Part shown: in pieces, positions 53,926 through 64,000 of the stretch | Numbering within the stretch: the stretch's first letter is position 1 | How the letters are laid out: every line of letters starts with the position of its first letter | Assembly (NCBI RefSeq): GCF_002291145.1 | Contig: NZ_NTGE01000009.1 | Coordinates: 18,956 to 82,955, forward strand | From: Streptomyces sp. SA15 | GTDB lineage: Bacteria; Actinomycetota; Actinomycetes; Streptomycetales; Streptomycetaceae | Length of the DNA: 64,000 bases | Reading direction: 5' to 3' | Made by a program: the position numbers and the translations under genes | The notes under the pieces: model-generated | What the model was told of the DNA's origin: nothing | Databases searched by the model: none | Seen by the model: only the letters and a program-made list of their open reading frames with translations

Positions 53926-54586
53926 GGTGGGTTCCTCCGGCGGATGGGTGGAGTTGCCGATGGGGCGGGCAGCTGACGAGGGGTTCGACAGGTGCCTTGG
54001 GTCCTGGGTCGACGAGAGCACACGCCTTCGAGTGTCGCGACCTCGTGTGATTACGGCATCTTGCCATTCGGACGAAGCCATTCAGGGGGCCCGCCATGTC
54101 AAAATCGGATAACGGGCGACCCCCGAACCACACCAGGTCGGTACATCCCGACCGCACCATCTGCGGGAATCTGTCCTTCCGGCCGGAAGATCTTCGGTGC
54201 GTCTCGGGATGAGGGCGATCGGGTCCGTGCTGGTCGGGGCCGGTTGAGCGCCCCTCCAGCGGCCGTCAAGGAGCCTTGAGGGCTTGTGCCGGGAATGCCG
54301 TCATGATTCATGTCACCGGCATGTAGGCGTTCGCCCCGGTTCCGCGGTACGGCGTGTGATCTTGCAAGCGTTGCGCGGAATCGACTCGTCGTCGGCGCCG
54401 TCCGTCCGGTAAGAAGGTTCTTTACACCCCTCATCCGGGGCTCAGGGCGCGTGTGCGGCGCGCCCGTCGCGTATGTGCCCGTGCGTATCCCGTGCGCAGC
54501 ACCATCAGGGCCGTACGCGGTGCCCGCCCACTTCTCAACCAGGAGTGGCCACCCTCAAACCATGAAGACCTAAGGGGTAGAACAAA

Positions 54587-55810
<1,224 letters not shown>

Positions 55811-56029
55811 CCGTTGCACGGAGCTGAGCCGAGTTGTGATGGTCCCGTCCGTTTGGGCGGGGCCGCTTCTTTGTCGGGTGCGGTTGTTCGGGTGGGAGCC
55901 TCGGGGCACTTCTTGGCCGACCGAGTCGGGTGGTGAAACGTGGGGTGACTGGACCCACCCCGGCAACGGGGCGTGTGTCACAGCACCTCCTGGTTCCCCG
56001 CACCGCCGGCGGAGCCTATCGTCAAGGTC

Positions 56030-56995
56030 ATGTTCGCTGTCTACGCCGCCCGAATCGACCGCGACCAGCCGCTCTCCGGCCTTGAATCGGGAGAGCGTCC
56101 GGCTCCCGAGGCCCGCCCCGGCTGGAGTGTCGTCGACGTCAAGGCCGCCTCCCTCAACCATCACGACCTGTGGTCCCTGCGCGGCGTCGGCCTCGCGGAG
56201 GACAAGCTGCCGATGATCCTCGGCTGTGACGCCGCCGGCGTCGACGAGGACGGCAACGAGGTCGTCGTGCACTCCGTCATCGGACAGAGCGGGCACGGCA
56301 TCGGCCCCAAGGAGCCCCGCTCCATCCTCACCGAGCGCTACCAGGGGACGTTCGCCGAGCAGGTCGCCGTACCGACGTGGAACGTGCTCCCGAAGCCCAA
56401 GGAGCTCTCCTTCGAGGAGGCCGCCTGTCTGCCCACGGCCTGGCTGACGGCGTATCGGATGCTGTTCACGAACGCGGGCGTCAGGCCCGGTGACTCCGTG
56501 CTCGTTCAGGGCGCGGGCGGCGGTGTCGCCACGGCCGCGATCGTGCTCGGGAAGGCGGCCGGTCTGCGGGTCTTCGCCACCAGCCGGGACGAGGCCAAGC
56601 GGAAGCGGGCGGTCGAGTTGGGGGCCGTGGAGGCCCTGGAATCGGGGGCTCGGCTGCCGCAGCGCGTCGACGCCGTCATCGAGACCGTGGGCGCCGCCAC
56701 CTGGTCGCACTCGGTCAAGTCGCTGAAGCCGGGGGGCACACTCGTCATCTCCGGTGCCACCAGCGGCGACCGGCCCTCGCATGCCGAACTGACCCGGATC
56801 TTCTTCCTGGAGCTCAAGATCGTGGGGTCGACGATGGGGACCAAGGACGAACTGGAGGACCTGCTCTCCTTCTGCGCCGCCACCGGTGTGCGCCCCGTCA
56901 TCGACGAGGTGCTGCCTCTGGACCGGGCCCGCGAGGGCTTCGAACGGATGGAGTCCGGGGAGCAGTTCGGCAAGATCGTCCTCACGAACGGCTAG
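56030..56995 (+). CDS. Zinc-type alcohol dehydrogenase-like oxidoreductase (MDR)
   Basis: A 321-residue medium-chain dehydrogenase/reductase: GroES-like half (1-130) and Rossmann half with VQGAGGGVATAAIVLGKAAG. The catalytic zinc Cys of true alcohol dehydrogenases is replaced in part (AASLNHHDLW), so it is likely a quinone-oxidoreductase-like enzyme. Substrate unknown. ATG 56030 with CAAGGT. Confidence 0.85.
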   Translation: MFAVYAARIDRDQPLSGLESGERPAPEARPGWSVVDVKAASLNHHDLWSLRGVGLAEDKLPMILGCDAAGVDEDGNEVVVHSVIGQSGHGIGPKEPRSILTERYQGTFAEQVAVPTWNVLPKPKELSFEEAACLPTAWLTAYRMLFTNAGVRPGDSVLVQGAGGGVATAAIVLGKAAGLRVFATSRDEAKRKRAVELGAVEALESGARLPQRVDAVIETVGAATWSHSVKSLKPGGTLVISGATSGDRPSHAELTRIFFLELKIVGSTMGTKDELEDLLSFCAATGVRPVIDEVLPLDRAREGFERMESGEQFGKIVLTNG

Positions 56996-57012
56996 CGGTT
57001 CCTGCTGACTTA

Positions 57013-57042
57013 CGGCCGGTCCGGTTCTTCCCGGGCCGGCCG
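57013..57042 (+). terminator. Terminator after the MDR gene
   Basis: A 12-bp stem (CGGCCGGTCCGG with CCGGGCCGGCCG, one G-U) around a 6-base loop, 17 bp after the MDR stop. Confidence 0.8.
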
Positions 57043-57056
57043 TCGGCGTGTGCGCC

Positions 57057-57101
57057 TGTCAACGATGGTTGACAGATGAGTCGTGTCAACGTAGGTTGAC
57101 G
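57057..57101 (+). promoter_or_regulatory. Palindrome-covered, probably leaderless promoter of the HTH/Clp-N pair
   Basis: Two 18-bp palindromes, TGTCAAC-4-GTTGACA at 57057-57074 (perfect) and TGTCAAC-4-GTTGACG at 57084-57101, 27 bp apart. Inside them sit TTGACA (57069-57074) and TAGGTT (57092-57097) with a 17-bp spacer. Transcription would start at about 57104, the ATG itself, giving a leaderless mRNA. A repressor on both sites would block the promoter fully. Confidence 0.72.
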
Positions 57102-57103
57102 TC

Positions 57104-57313
57104 ATGAGTGAAGCAACGGATCTCGCCGAGCGTGCGGGTGATCGCGATCCCCGGATCGGGCTGCGGGCCGTCGCCGCGCTGCGCCGGCTGCTGGAGCAGT
57201 TGGAGGCCGTGCAGGTGCGCAGTGCGCGCAATCAGGGCTGGTCGTGGCAGGAGATCGCCGCGGAACTCGGAGTGAGCAGACAGGCCGTGCACAAGAAGTA
57301 CGGGAGGCATTGA
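57104..57313 (+). CDS. Small helix-turn-helix protein
   Basis: A 69-residue protein with a C-terminal helix-turn-helix (WSWQEIAAELGVSRQAVHKKYG, about 46-67) and an N-terminal helix. It is the likely binder of the two palindromes that cover its own promoter. Its stop overlaps the Clp-N gene start (TGATG), so the two are coupled. The mRNA appears leaderless. Confidence 0.85.
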   Translation: MSEATDLAERAGDRDPRIGLRAVAALRRLLEQLEAVQVRSARNQGWSWQEIAAELGVSRQAVHKKYGRH

Positions 57314-57912
57314 TGTTCGAGCGGTTCACGAGGGACGCCCGGGACGTGGTGCGGGGGGCGGTCGAGCACGCGGAAGGGTCGGGGGTGCAGACCGTCGACG
57401 CGGAGCATGTGCTGCTTGCTCTGCTCGACCGGGAGGGCAGTCGTGCCTCGTTCGCCTTGGCCGCGGTCGGGCTGGGGGAGCGCAGGGAAGAGGTCCGGGC
57501 GGCGCTGGTCGAGGCGCGGCGGCGTGCCGGGTTGTCCCAGGCCGAGGCCGATGCCCTGGCGGGCCTGGGGATCGACGTCTCGGAGATCGTCGCCCGGGTC
57601 GAGGAGGTGCATGGCGTCGGGGCGATGTCCGGCGACCGGAAGGACAAGGGGTGGTGGGCGGGCCGCCGGTCCTTCAGCCGGGGCGCCAAGGAGGTGCTGG
57701 AGAAGGCCTTGCGCATCGCCGTCGCCCGTCAGGACCTCCCCCACGCTCGAATCCACTCGCGCGGGGGGACCCCCACCATCGGCGACGAACACATCCTGTT
57801 GGCCCTCACCGTCCGGCCCGGCGTCCCCGCGGAGGTTCTCGCCGACCACGGGGCGACGTACGAAGCGCTGACGCGGGTGCTGTACGGCGGGGGAGAGGCC
57901 AAGGCTGGTTGA
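57313..57912 (+). CDS. Clp N-terminal domain protein
   Basis: A 199-residue protein made of two Clp_N repeats (MFERFTRDARDVVRGAVEHA with VDAEHVLLALLD; and FSRGAKEVLEKALRIAVARQ with IGDEHILLALTV). Clp_N repeats in ClpA/ClpC bind substrates or adaptors, but there is no AAA+ module here. It could modulate ClpC-ClpP or present substrates. Coupled to the HTH gene. Confidence 0.87.
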   Translation: MFERFTRDARDVVRGAVEHAEGSGVQTVDAEHVLLALLDREGSRASFALAAVGLGERREEVRAALVEARRRAGLSQAEADALAGLGIDVSEIVARVEEVHGVGAMSGDRKDKGWWAGRRSFSRGAKEVLEKALRIAVARQDLPHARIHSRGGTPTIGDEHILLALTVRPGVPAEVLADHGATYEALTRVLYGGGEAKAG

Positions 57913-58029
57913 CCGGTGCGTGTGGGAGAGGGGCGGGGAGGGAGAGGTGCGGGGAAGGCGGCGGGCTGCTGGGTGGGCCGCCGCCCGTCGACCGCGTGAA
58001 CGATGCTCCCGGGCATAGCGCAAGGACCC

Positions 58030-59094
58030 TTAGGCCTTCGGGGCACGTAGCAGGGCCCCGATGTGTGCCGCCGCCGTCGAGAGGTGGCGGCGGGCGTCGC
58101 GGAGCTGGTCGGGTGTGATGCCGTGGTCCCGGGCGGCGTCGCGGATGTCGTCCCGGAAGCGGTCGAGCAGACGGTCCAGGTCGCGGGCCGGGTCGCCGGT
58201 GGAGTCCTCGTGGGCCCAGGTCGGCTCGTACTCCGCCGGGAAGTCCTCCGGGGTGTGCGAGTACTCGGCGGCCGGTGCCGCCTTCTCCGCGTTGCCGTGG
58301 CCCCGGCCGAAGCCGAGGTCCTTCCCGAACTCCTTGCCGTAGTCCTTTCCGAACTCGCCGAACTCCTTGGCCAGTTCCGTCAGGCCCTCGCGCACGCCTG
58401 TCGGCCAGTCGCCCCGGGTGAAGTGGTCCTGGACCTGCTCCTGGACACGCCGGGCGATGCGCTGCACCTCCTCCTGCGCCTGTGCCCGGGCCCGCTCCTG
58501 CGCCTCCTTGGCCTGGCGGCGGGCCCGCTGGGCCTCCTCGCGGGCCCGGCGGCTCTCGTCCTTGGCGCGCCGGGCCTGCTCCTTCCACTCCTGCTTGACG
58601 CGGCGCATCTCCTCCTTGGCCGCGCGCCAGGCCTCCTTGTCGGCGTGCTCCCCGAAATCCCCGAAGGGGCCCTCCTGTTCGCCACCGGCCCGGGGTCCGC
58701 CCCCGCGGCGCGCCTCGGAGGCCGCCGCCCGCATCTCGCGCCGCAGGTCTCCCGCCGCACCGCGCACATCGGCCCGGATCTCGGCGGCGAGCTCCGCGAC
58801 CGACTCCCGGATCTCCAGCTCCAGGTCGGCCAGTTCGCCGCTGCGGTCGGCCAGTTCGGCGCGGCCCGCGTCCGTGATGGCGTACACCTTGCGGCCACCC
58901 TCGGTGGTGTGGGTGACCAGGCCCTCGGCCTCCAGCTTGGCCAGGCGGGGATAGACGGTGCCCGCCGACGGCGCGTACAGGCCCTGGAAGCGCTCTTCCA
59001 GGAGGCGGATCACCTCGTAGCCGTGGCGTGGGGCCTCGTCCAGCAGCTTCAGCAGGTAGAGACGGAGGCGGCCGTGGGCGAAGACGGCAGGCAT
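58030..59094 (-). CDS. PadR-family regulator with long coiled-coil extension
   Basis: A 354-residue protein. The PadR winged helix is at 1-80 (RLYLLKLLDEAPRHGYEVIRLLEE, YPRLAKLEAEGLV). Then a very long helical, Ala/Arg/Glu-rich coiled coil (about 90-225; EAQRARRQAKEAQERARAQA) and a C-terminal acidic region ending in DLDRLLDRFRDDIRDAARDH. Most PadR proteins have 110-190 residues, so the extension is unusual, but it is conserved beside DUF4097 genes. Starts 1 bp after the DUF4097 stop. Confidence 0.87.
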   Translation of the reverse strand: MPAVFAHGRLRLYLLKLLDEAPRHGYEVIRLLEERFQGLYAPSAGTVYPRLAKLEAEGLVTHTTEGGRKVYAITDAGRAELADRSGELADLELEIRESVAELAAEIRADVRGAAGDLRREMRAAASEARRGGGPRAGGEQEGPFGDFGEHADKEAWRAAKEEMRRVKQEWKEQARRAKDESRRAREEAQRARRQAKEAQERARAQAQEEVQRIARRVQEQVQDHFTRGDWPTGVREGLTELAKEFGEFGKDYGKEFGKDLGFGRGHGNAEKAAPAAEYSHTPEDFPAEYEPTWAHEDSTGDPARDLDRLLDRFRDDIRDAARDHGITPDQLRDARRHLSTAAAHIGALLRAPKA

Positions 59095-59095
59095 G

Positions 59096-60139
59096 TCAGA
59101 GCACCTTCTTGTCGGTCGTGCTGTCGGCCGGGGCGCTGGTCGAGCCGTCGCCCGGGCCGGAAGCGGAATTGTCTCCCGAGTCGCCCTGTGGGCCGTCCGC
59201 CCGGTCGCCCTGCGGACTGTCCGTCGGGTATCCGGTGCCGGACCTGGTGTCCTCCGCCTGTATGCCGGAGTCCCCGGCGTCGTCCCACCGCTCGTCCTCG
59301 TCCTCCCGGGGCGGCCTGCGCAGCAGCGCGATGGAGCCGGAGACGGTCGTCGCCCGCAGCTTGCCGCTGCCCGTGCCGAGGCGGCCGGTGATCCGGTGCG
59401 CGCCCCACTGGCCGTGCACCCGCAGGCCGTCGAAGGCGTTGGAGATCGTGCCGCTCGCGGTGTTCGCCTCTACCTCCGCGTCCGCCGGATGCGGCAGCCG
59501 GATGGCGATCTCGCCCGAGACGCTGGTCAGCCGCACATCGGTGGGGCCGTCCGGATCGAGGTCGACGATCATGGAGCCGCTGACCGAGTCGGCCCGCACG
59601 GAGGGGCCGGAGCCCTCGACCACGGTGAGGTCGCCGGAGACGGAGTTGAACCTCAGGTCTCCGGTGACGGCCTGGGCCTCCAGGTTCCCGGAGACCGTGT
59701 CGGCGCGGACCGGGCCGGACAGCCCGACGAGTGTCGTGTCACCGGAGACGCCCTTCACCACGGACGTCCCGCGCACCCCGGAGACGACGGCACCGGCGCT
59801 GACCACGCCCACCTCGACGCGGGTCTCGGCCGGCACGGCCAGGGAGACGACGGCACTGCGCCGCCAGCCCTTGCGGTCGAGCCACTTCAGGAATCCCTTC
59901 CACGGCAGGTCGTCGTACGCCACCGTGAGCGTGCCGTCCTCCTGCGTCACCACCAGGGGTGGGCCCTCGATGCGGGAGACCTCCAGGCGGGCGGAACCTT
60001 CGTCCGTGCCCACCACGTTCACCGTTCCGTCGACGATGCGTACGTGGAGGGCCGTGACGGGATCGTCGAACGTGAGCTTCGCGGGCTCCGTGACGGACCA
60101 CTCGGACATGGTGCTGACCTCCCCGTCGCGACGCGCCAT
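59096..60139 (-). CDS. DUF4097 beta-strand repeat protein
   Basis: A 347-residue protein with repeated short beta-strand units (VSGDTTLVGLSG, VTGDLRFNSVSG, VSGSMIVDLDPD) from 120 to 275 and a disordered Gly/Ser/Asp tail. There is no signal peptide or membrane anchor, although relatives are often membrane-linked. ATG 60139 with GAGGAGA; an internal ATG 60109 (MSEWSV) is possible. It leads an operon with the PadR gene, which likely represses it. Confidence 0.85.
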   Translation of the reverse strand: MARRDGEVSTMSEWSVTEPAKLTFDDPVTALHVRIVDGTVNVVGTDEGSARLEVSRIEGPPLVVTQEDGTLTVAYDDLPWKGFLKWLDRKGWRRSAVVSLAVPAETRVEVGVVSAGAVVSGVRGTSVVKGVSGDTTLVGLSGPVRADTVSGNLEAQAVTGDLRFNSVSGDLTVVEGSGPSVRADSVSGSMIVDLDPDGPTDVRLTSVSGEIAIRLPHPADAEVEANTASGTISNAFDGLRVHGQWGAHRITGRLGTGSGKLRATTVSGSIALLRRPPREDEDERWDDAGDSGIQAEDTRSGTGYPTDSPQGDRADGPQGDSGDNSASGPGDGSTSAPADSTTDKKVL

Positions 60140-60159
60140 ATCGCGTCTCCTCGCTATTC

Positions 60160-60187
60160 ACGATATATCGCGCACACGGAAAGTCAA
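60160..60187 (-). promoter_or_regulatory. PadR operator/promoter upstream of the DUF4097 operon
   Basis: On the complement, TTGACT (60182-60187), 16-bp spacer, TATCGT (60160-60165). The palindrome CGATATATCG (60161-60170) covers the -10; its AT-rich core is typical of PadR operators. A related GATAT half-site is near 60139-60143. Confidence 0.6.
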
Positions 60188-60230
60188 GACACTCTGGGCG
60201 GCCATCAGGCAGCGACAACCACGAAGCCCC

Positions 60231-60410
60231 CTACTCGTCGTCCTCGTCGTCCAGCCGGGCCAGCCACGTCGCCAGTCGCTCCACCGGCACCTCGAAGTCC
60301 GGGTTCAGATCGACGAAGGTCCGCAGCTGCTCGGCGAGCCACTCGAGGGTGACCTCCTCCTCGCCGCGCCGCTTCTGAAGTTCCTCGATTCCGCGGTCGG
60401 TGAAGTACAT
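60231..60410 (-). CDS. DUF6104 family small conserved protein
   Basis: A 59-residue protein: MYFTDRGIEELQKRRGEEEV then TLEWLAEQLRTFVDLNPDFE and the acidic end DDEDDE. ATG 60408-60410, TAG 60231-60233. I recognise it as a conserved Streptomyces small protein located beside kgd; function unknown. Highly charged and soluble. Confidence 0.85.
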   Translation of the reverse strand: MYFTDRGIEELQKRRGEEEVTLEWLAEQLRTFVDLNPDFEVPVERLATWLARLDDEDDE

Positions 60411-60510
60411 GGGTTGTTCTCCTGCGTTCGTACGGGATGGTGGTGACGGGATGGTGGTGCCGGAATCAGCCTAAGGACTGGGTACGGGGCCCGGAGGCCG
60501 TGAGGCCGTA

Positions 60511-60547
60511 GGGACAGGGAAAGGCGCCGAAGGGACAGGGAAAGGCC
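60511..60547. repeat. Short tandem repeat before the kgd terminator
   Basis: A 16-bp AGGGACAGGGAAAGGC block twice with a 21-bp period. The second copy leads into the terminator stem. Confidence 0.8.
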
Positions 60548-60576
60548 CGGCCCCCGAAAGCCGGGACCGGGCCTTT
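60541..60576 (-). terminator. Terminator after kgd
   Basis: AAAGGCCCGG (60541-60550) pairs with CCGGGCCTTT (60567-60576), with CCCCCGAAAGCCGGGA as a loop; 19 bp after the kgd stop, suited to both directions. Confidence 0.85.
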
Positions 60577-60594
60577 CCGCAGTGCCGATGAGGA

Positions 60595-63500
60595 CTACGC
60601 GTCGAACACCTCACGCACCAGCTGCTCCTGCTCGGCCTGGTGCCGCTTCGCGGAGCCCACCGCCGGCGAAGAGCCGTGCGGGCGGGAGATCCGCCGCAGC
60701 CGCTCGCCGTGCGGCACCTCCGCGCCGACCGCGAGGTCGAGGTGGTCGATCAGGTTGAGGGCGATGAAGGGCCATGCGCCCTGGTTCGCCGGCTCCTCCT
60801 GGGCCCACAGGTACTTCTCGACGTTCGGGTACTTGGCGATCTCCGCCTGGAGCTCGGCACCCGGAATCGGGTACAGGCGCTCGATGCGGATGATCGCCGT
60901 GTCCTTGGCGCCGCGCTTCTGACGCTCGGCCTCGAGGTCGTAGTAGACCTTGCCCGCGGTGAAGACGACCTTCTTGACCGCGGCCGGGTCGACCGACGCG
61001 TCCCCGATGACCGGCTGGAACTGACCGGTCGTGAACTCGTCCGCCTTCGACGCCGCGGCCTTCAGACGCAGCATCGACTTCGGGGTGAAGACGACCAGCG
61101 GCTTGTGGTGCGGGTTGTGCACCTGCCACCGCAGGAGGTGGAAGTAGTTCGACGGGGACGTCGGCATCGCGACCGTCATGTTGTTCTGGGCGCAGAGCTG
61201 CAGGAAGCGCTCCGGGCGGGCCGAGGAGTGGTCCGGGCCCTGTCCCTCGTAGCCGTGGGGCAGGAGCAGGACGACGCCGGACGTCTGGTTCCACTTCTGC
61301 TCCGCCGACGAGATGAACTCGTCCACGACCGTCTGGGCGCCGTTGACGAAGTCGCCGAACTGCGCCTCCCACATCACCAGCGCGTCGGGACGCGCCAGCG
61401 AGTAGCCGTACTCGAAGCCCATCACCGCGTATTCGGAGAGGAGGGAGTTGTAGACGTTGTAACGCGCCTGCTCCTCCGCGAGGTACATCAGCGGCGTGAA
61501 CTCCTCGCCCGTCTCACGGTCGATGATCACCGCGTGGCGCTGGCCGAACGTACCGCGCTGGGAGTCCTGGCCGGACAGCCGGACCGGGACGCCCTCCAGC
61601 AGGAGGGAGCCGACCGCGAGGGTCTCGCCCATGCCCCAGTCGATCGTGCCGTCCTCGACCATCGACGCCCGGCGCTGCAGCTGCGGCAGCAGACGCGGGT
61701 GGACGGTGATGTGGTCGGGGATGTTGACCTGGGACTCGGCGATCCGCTTGACGACCTCCGTGGTGACCGCGGTGTTGACCGCGACCGGGAACTCCGCCTG
61801 CGGGTCCGTGGGCTCCGCCGGCAGCGGCTGCGAGGTGGCCTCGCGGACCTCCGTGAAGACCTTCTCCAGCTGGCCCTGGTAGTCCTGGAGGGCCTGCTCG
61901 GCCTCCTCCAGGGTGATGTCGCCCCGGCCGATCAGCGACTCGGTGTACAGCTTGCGCACCGAGCGCTTCTTGTCGATCAGGTCGTACATCAGCGGCTGGG
62001 TGAAGGCCGGGTTGTCCGACTCGTTGTGACCGCGGCGGCGGTAGCAGATGAGGTCGATCACCACGTCCTTGTTGAACGCCTGGCGGAACTCGAAGGCCAG
62101 GCGTGCGACACGCACGACCGCCTCCGGGTCGTCGCCGTTCACGTGGAAGATCGGGGCCTCGATCATGCGGGCCACGTCGGTGGCGTACATGGACGAGCGC
62201 GAGGACTCCGGCGCCGCCGTGAAGCCGACCTGGTTGTTGATGACGATGTGGACCGTGCCGCCGGTGCGGTAGCCGCGCAGCTGCGACATGTTGAGGGTCT
62301 CGGCCACCACGCCCTGGCCCGCGAAGGCCGCGTCGCCGTGGATCGCCACCGGCAGGACCGTGAAGTCCGTACCGCCCTTGTTGATGATGTCCTGCTTGGC
62401 GCGGGAGACGCCCTCCAGGACCGGGTCCACGGCCTCCAGGTGCGAGGGGTTCGCGACCAGGCTGACCTTGATCTGCTCGCCGTCGAGGCCGGTGAAGGTG
62501 CCCTCGGCGCCCAGGTGGTACTTCACGTCGCCGGAGCCGTGCATCGACTTCGGGTCGAGGTTGCCCTCGAACTCGCGGAAGATCTGGGCGTACGACTTGC
62601 CGACGATGTTGGCCAGGACGTTGAGGCGGCCGCGGTGGGCCATGCCGACGACGACCTCGTCGAGACGGGACTCGGCGGCCGAGTCCAGCACCGCGTCGAG
62701 CAGCGGGATGACGGACTCGCCGCCCTCCAGGGAGAAGCGCTTCTGGCCGACGTACTTCGTCTGCAGGAAGGTCTCGAAGGCCTCCGCCGCGTTCAGCCGG
62801 CGCAGGATGCGCAGCTGCTCCTCGCGCTCCGGCTTGGAGTGCGGGCGCTCCACGCGGTCCTGGATCCACTTGCGCTGCTTGGGGTCCTGGATGTGCATGA
62901 ACTCGATGCCGGTGGTGCGGCAGTACGAGTCGCGCAGCACGCCGAGGATGTCGCGCAGCTTCATCATCGACTTGCCGGCGAAGCCGCCGACGGCGAACTC
63001 GCGCTCCAGGTCCCACAGGGTGAGGCCGTGCTCGGTGATGTCCAGGTCGGGGTGCTTGCGCTGCTGGTACTCCAGCGGGTCGGTGTCGGCCATGACGTGG
63101 CCGCGGACCCGGTAGGAGTGGATCAGCTCGAAGACGCGGGCTGCCTTCGTGACGTCGTCGTCGTGCGAGGCGTCGATGTCCTTGAGCCAGCGGACCGGCT
63201 CGTAGGGGATGCGCAGGGCCTCGAAGATCTCGTCGTAGAAGTCGTTCTCGCCGAGGAGGAGGTTCGCGACCTGGCGCAGGAACTCGCCGGACGCGGCGCC
63301 CTGGATGACGCGGTGGTCGTACGTCGACGTCAGCGTCATGACCTTGGAGATGCCCAGCTTGTTGAGCGTGTCCTGGGACGTGCCCTGGAACTCCGCCGGG
63401 TAGTCCATGGCGCCGACGCCCATGATGACCGACTGGCCGGGCATCAGGCGCGGCACCGAGTGGACCGTGCCGAGGCCGCCCGGGTTGGTCAGGGAGACCG

Positions 63501-64000
63501 TGACGCCGGTGAAGTCGTCCATCGTCAGCTTGCCGTCGCGGGCGCGGCGGACGATGTCCTCGTAGGCCTGCCAGAACTCGAAGAAGTTCAGCGTCTCGGC
63601 CTTCTTGATCGCCGCGACGACCAGCTGGCGGTCGCCGTTCGGCTTGACCAGGTCGATGGCGAGGCCGAGGTTGACGTGCGGCGGCTTGACGAGGGTCGGC
63701 TTGCCGTCCTTCTCGCCGAACGACCAGTTCATCGACGGCATGGCCTTGATGGCCTGCACCATCGCGTACCCGATCAGGTGCGTGAAGGAGATCTTCCCGC
63801 CCCGGGCGCGCTTGAGGTGGTTGTTGATGACGATGCGGTTGTCGAAGAGCAGCTTCACCGGGACCGCGCGGACCGAGGTGGCGGTCGGCAGCTCCAGCGA
63901 GGCGTTCATGTTCTTCGCGACCGCGGCGGCGGGGCCGCGCAGCGTGACCAGCTCCGGTCCGGCGCCGTCCGGGGACGCGGCGGCGGGCTCGGCCTTGGCC
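60595..64000 (-). CDS. kgd: Multifunctional 2-oxoglutarate metabolism enzyme (Kgd/SucA), 5' end missing
   Basis: At least 1,134 residues; the frame is open to the right edge, so the N-terminal part is missing. The first visible part is an E2-like acyltransferase domain ([20 protein letters not shown], ending [15 protein letters not shown]), then the E1 domain: ThDP site [20 protein letters not shown] and the transketolase-like [17 protein letters not shown]. This E2-E1 fusion is the actinobacterial Kgd/OdhA type, with 2-oxoglutarate decarboxylase, dehydrogenase-complex and carboligase activities in the TCA cycle, usually regulated by GarA/OdhI. Confidence 0.95.
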   Translation of the reverse strand, partial: AKAEPAAASPDGAGPELVTLRGPAAAVAKNMNASLELPTATSVRAVPVKLLFDNRIVINNHLKRARGGKISFTHLIGYAMVQAIKAMPSMNWSFGEKDGKPTLVKPPHVNLGLAIDLVKPNGDRQLVVAAIKKAETLNFFEFWQAYEDIVRRARDGKLTMDDFTGVTVSLTNPGGLGTVHSVPRLMPGQSVIMGVGAMDYPAEFQGTSQDTLNKLGISKVMTLTSTYDHRVIQGAASGEFLRQVANLLLGENDFYDEIFEALRIPYEPVRWLKDIDASHDDDVTKAARVFELIHSYRVRGHVMADTDPLEYQQRKHPDLDITEHGLTLWDLEREFAVGGFAGKSMMKLRDILGVLRDSYCRTTGIEFMHIQDPKQRKWIQDRVERPHSKPEREEQLRILRRLNAAEAFETFLQTKYVGQKRFSLEGGESVIPLLDAVLDSAAESRLDEVVVGMAHRGRLNVLANIVGKSYAQIFREFEGNLDPKSMHGSGDVKYHLGAEGTFTGLDGEQIKVSLVANPSHLEAVDPVLEGVSRAKQDIINKGGTDFTVLPVAIHGDAAFAGQGVVAETLNMSQLRGYRTGGTVHIVINNQVGFTAAPESSRSSMYATDVARMIEAPIFHVNGDDPEAVVRVARLAFEFRQAFNKDVVIDLICYRRRGHNESDNPAFTQPLMYDLIDKKRSVRKLYTESLIGRGDITLEEAEQALQDYQGQLEKVFTEVREATSQPLPAEPTDPQAEFPVAVNTAVTTEVVKRIAESQVNIPDHITVHPRLLPQLQRRASMVEDGTIDWGMGETLAVGSLLLEGVPVRLSGQDSQRGTFGQRHAVIIDRETGEEFTPLMYLAEEQARYNVYNSLLSEYAVMGFEYGYSLARPDALVMWEAQFGDFVNGAQTVVDEFISSAEQKWNQTSGVVLLLPHGYEGQGPDHSSARPERFLQLCAQNNMTVAMPTSPSNYFHLLRWQVHNPHHKPLVVFTPKSMLRLKAAASKADEFTTGQFQPVIGDASVDPAAVKKVVFTAGKVYYDLEAERQKRGAKDTAIIRIERLYPIPGAELQAEIAKYPNVEKYLWAQEEPANQGAWPFIALNLIDHLDLAVGAEVPHGERLRRISRPHGSSPAVGSAKRHQAEQEQLVREVFDA

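Noticed and set aside
54090..54110. Promoter of the amino acid ABC operon from a TTGACA on the complement
   Set aside because: No acceptable -10 at 16-19 bp.
54563..54574. Three-codon upstream frame (Met-Lys-Thr) before the malic enzyme
   Set aside because: Too short to support; may be chance.
60595..63909. Start of Kgd at the internal ATG 63909
   Set aside because: The frame is open beyond it to the window edge and the E2 domain is already under way, so the gene begins outside the window.

Overview
The window is a stretch of Streptomyces chromosome. Very high GC, strong G/C third-position bias, GTG and TTG starts, occasional TTA (bldA) codons, and a run of actinomycete signature genes (sigR-rsrA, dasR-dasABCD, wblE, sigH, eshA, sodN-sodX, a Kgd-type 2-oxoglutarate enzyme) all point there. 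Gene content and order match, from memory, the S. coelicolor core region around SCO5208-SCO5281, with local differences. I see no tRNA, rRNA, insertion sequence, prophage or CRISPR array.

Layout. 1-4.3 kb: the 5' tip of hisN, a GC-rich 24-bp hairpin minisatellite, a TetR/SMR efflux pair, rsgA and aroA. 4.4-7.9 kb: M50-like membrane protease, HMCES/YedK-type SRAP protein, a small hydrolase, and the thiol-stress switch sigR-rsrA with a sigma-R-type promoter. 8-12.4 kb: two membrane HD-domain proteins, a TPR protein and peptide deformylase. 12.7-15.2 kb: the albaflavenone operon (epi-isozizaene synthase plus CYP170A1). 15.2-20.2 kb: class Ia ribonucleotide reductase nrdA-nrdB followed by an AraC-like regulator, under two NrdR boxes and a cobalamin riboswitch. 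20.3-22.2 kb: a monocarboxylate/sodium symporter and its small partner. 22.4-29.2 kb: chitin/GlcNAc control and use (dasR, dasA-dasB-dasC-dasD, nagB) with several DasR operators. 29.4-31.1 kb: a probable sRNA of the scr5239 type, whose promoter contains a DasR operator, then a PdtaS-like histidine kinase.

31.3-38.7 kb: wblE, a lipid kinase, an integral membrane protein, sigH with its anti-sigma factor, a UBP zinc finger, a Na+/H+ antiporter, a PLP deaminase-like enzyme and an AmpD-like amidase. 39-41.6 kb: eshA, a cyclic-nucleotide-domain (family 2B) encapsulin shell, with a polyprenyl synthetase directly behind it as probable cargo. 41.8-48.7 kb is the most accessory-looking part: GNAT, TetR, reductase, YCII, VOC, Pit-Ppk2 phosphate/polyphosphate genes, several tandem repeats and a frameshifted methyltransferase remnant. 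48.8-50.3 kb: nickel superoxide dismutase and its maturation peptidase, overlapped by a CGNR-like regulator. 50.4-57 kb: methyltransferase, a glutamate-type ABC importer, malic enzyme and an MDR oxidoreductase. 57-60.4 kb: an HTH/Clp-N pair from an apparently leaderless, palindrome-covered promoter, a PadR/DUF4097 operon and a DUF6104 protein. 60.6-64 kb: most of kgd/sucA, running off the right edge.

How it works together: much of the window is regulatory. DasR links GlcNAc supply to import, catabolism and probably an sRNA; the cobalamin riboswitch with NrdR sets which RNR class is used; SigR-RsrA, SigH-PrsH and WblE handle redox, stress and development. The best leads for new biology are the encapsulin/prenyltransferase pair, the DasR-operator-bearing sRNA promoter, the HTH/Clp-N locus, the PadR coiled-coil/DUF4097 operon, and the hairpin minisatellite.
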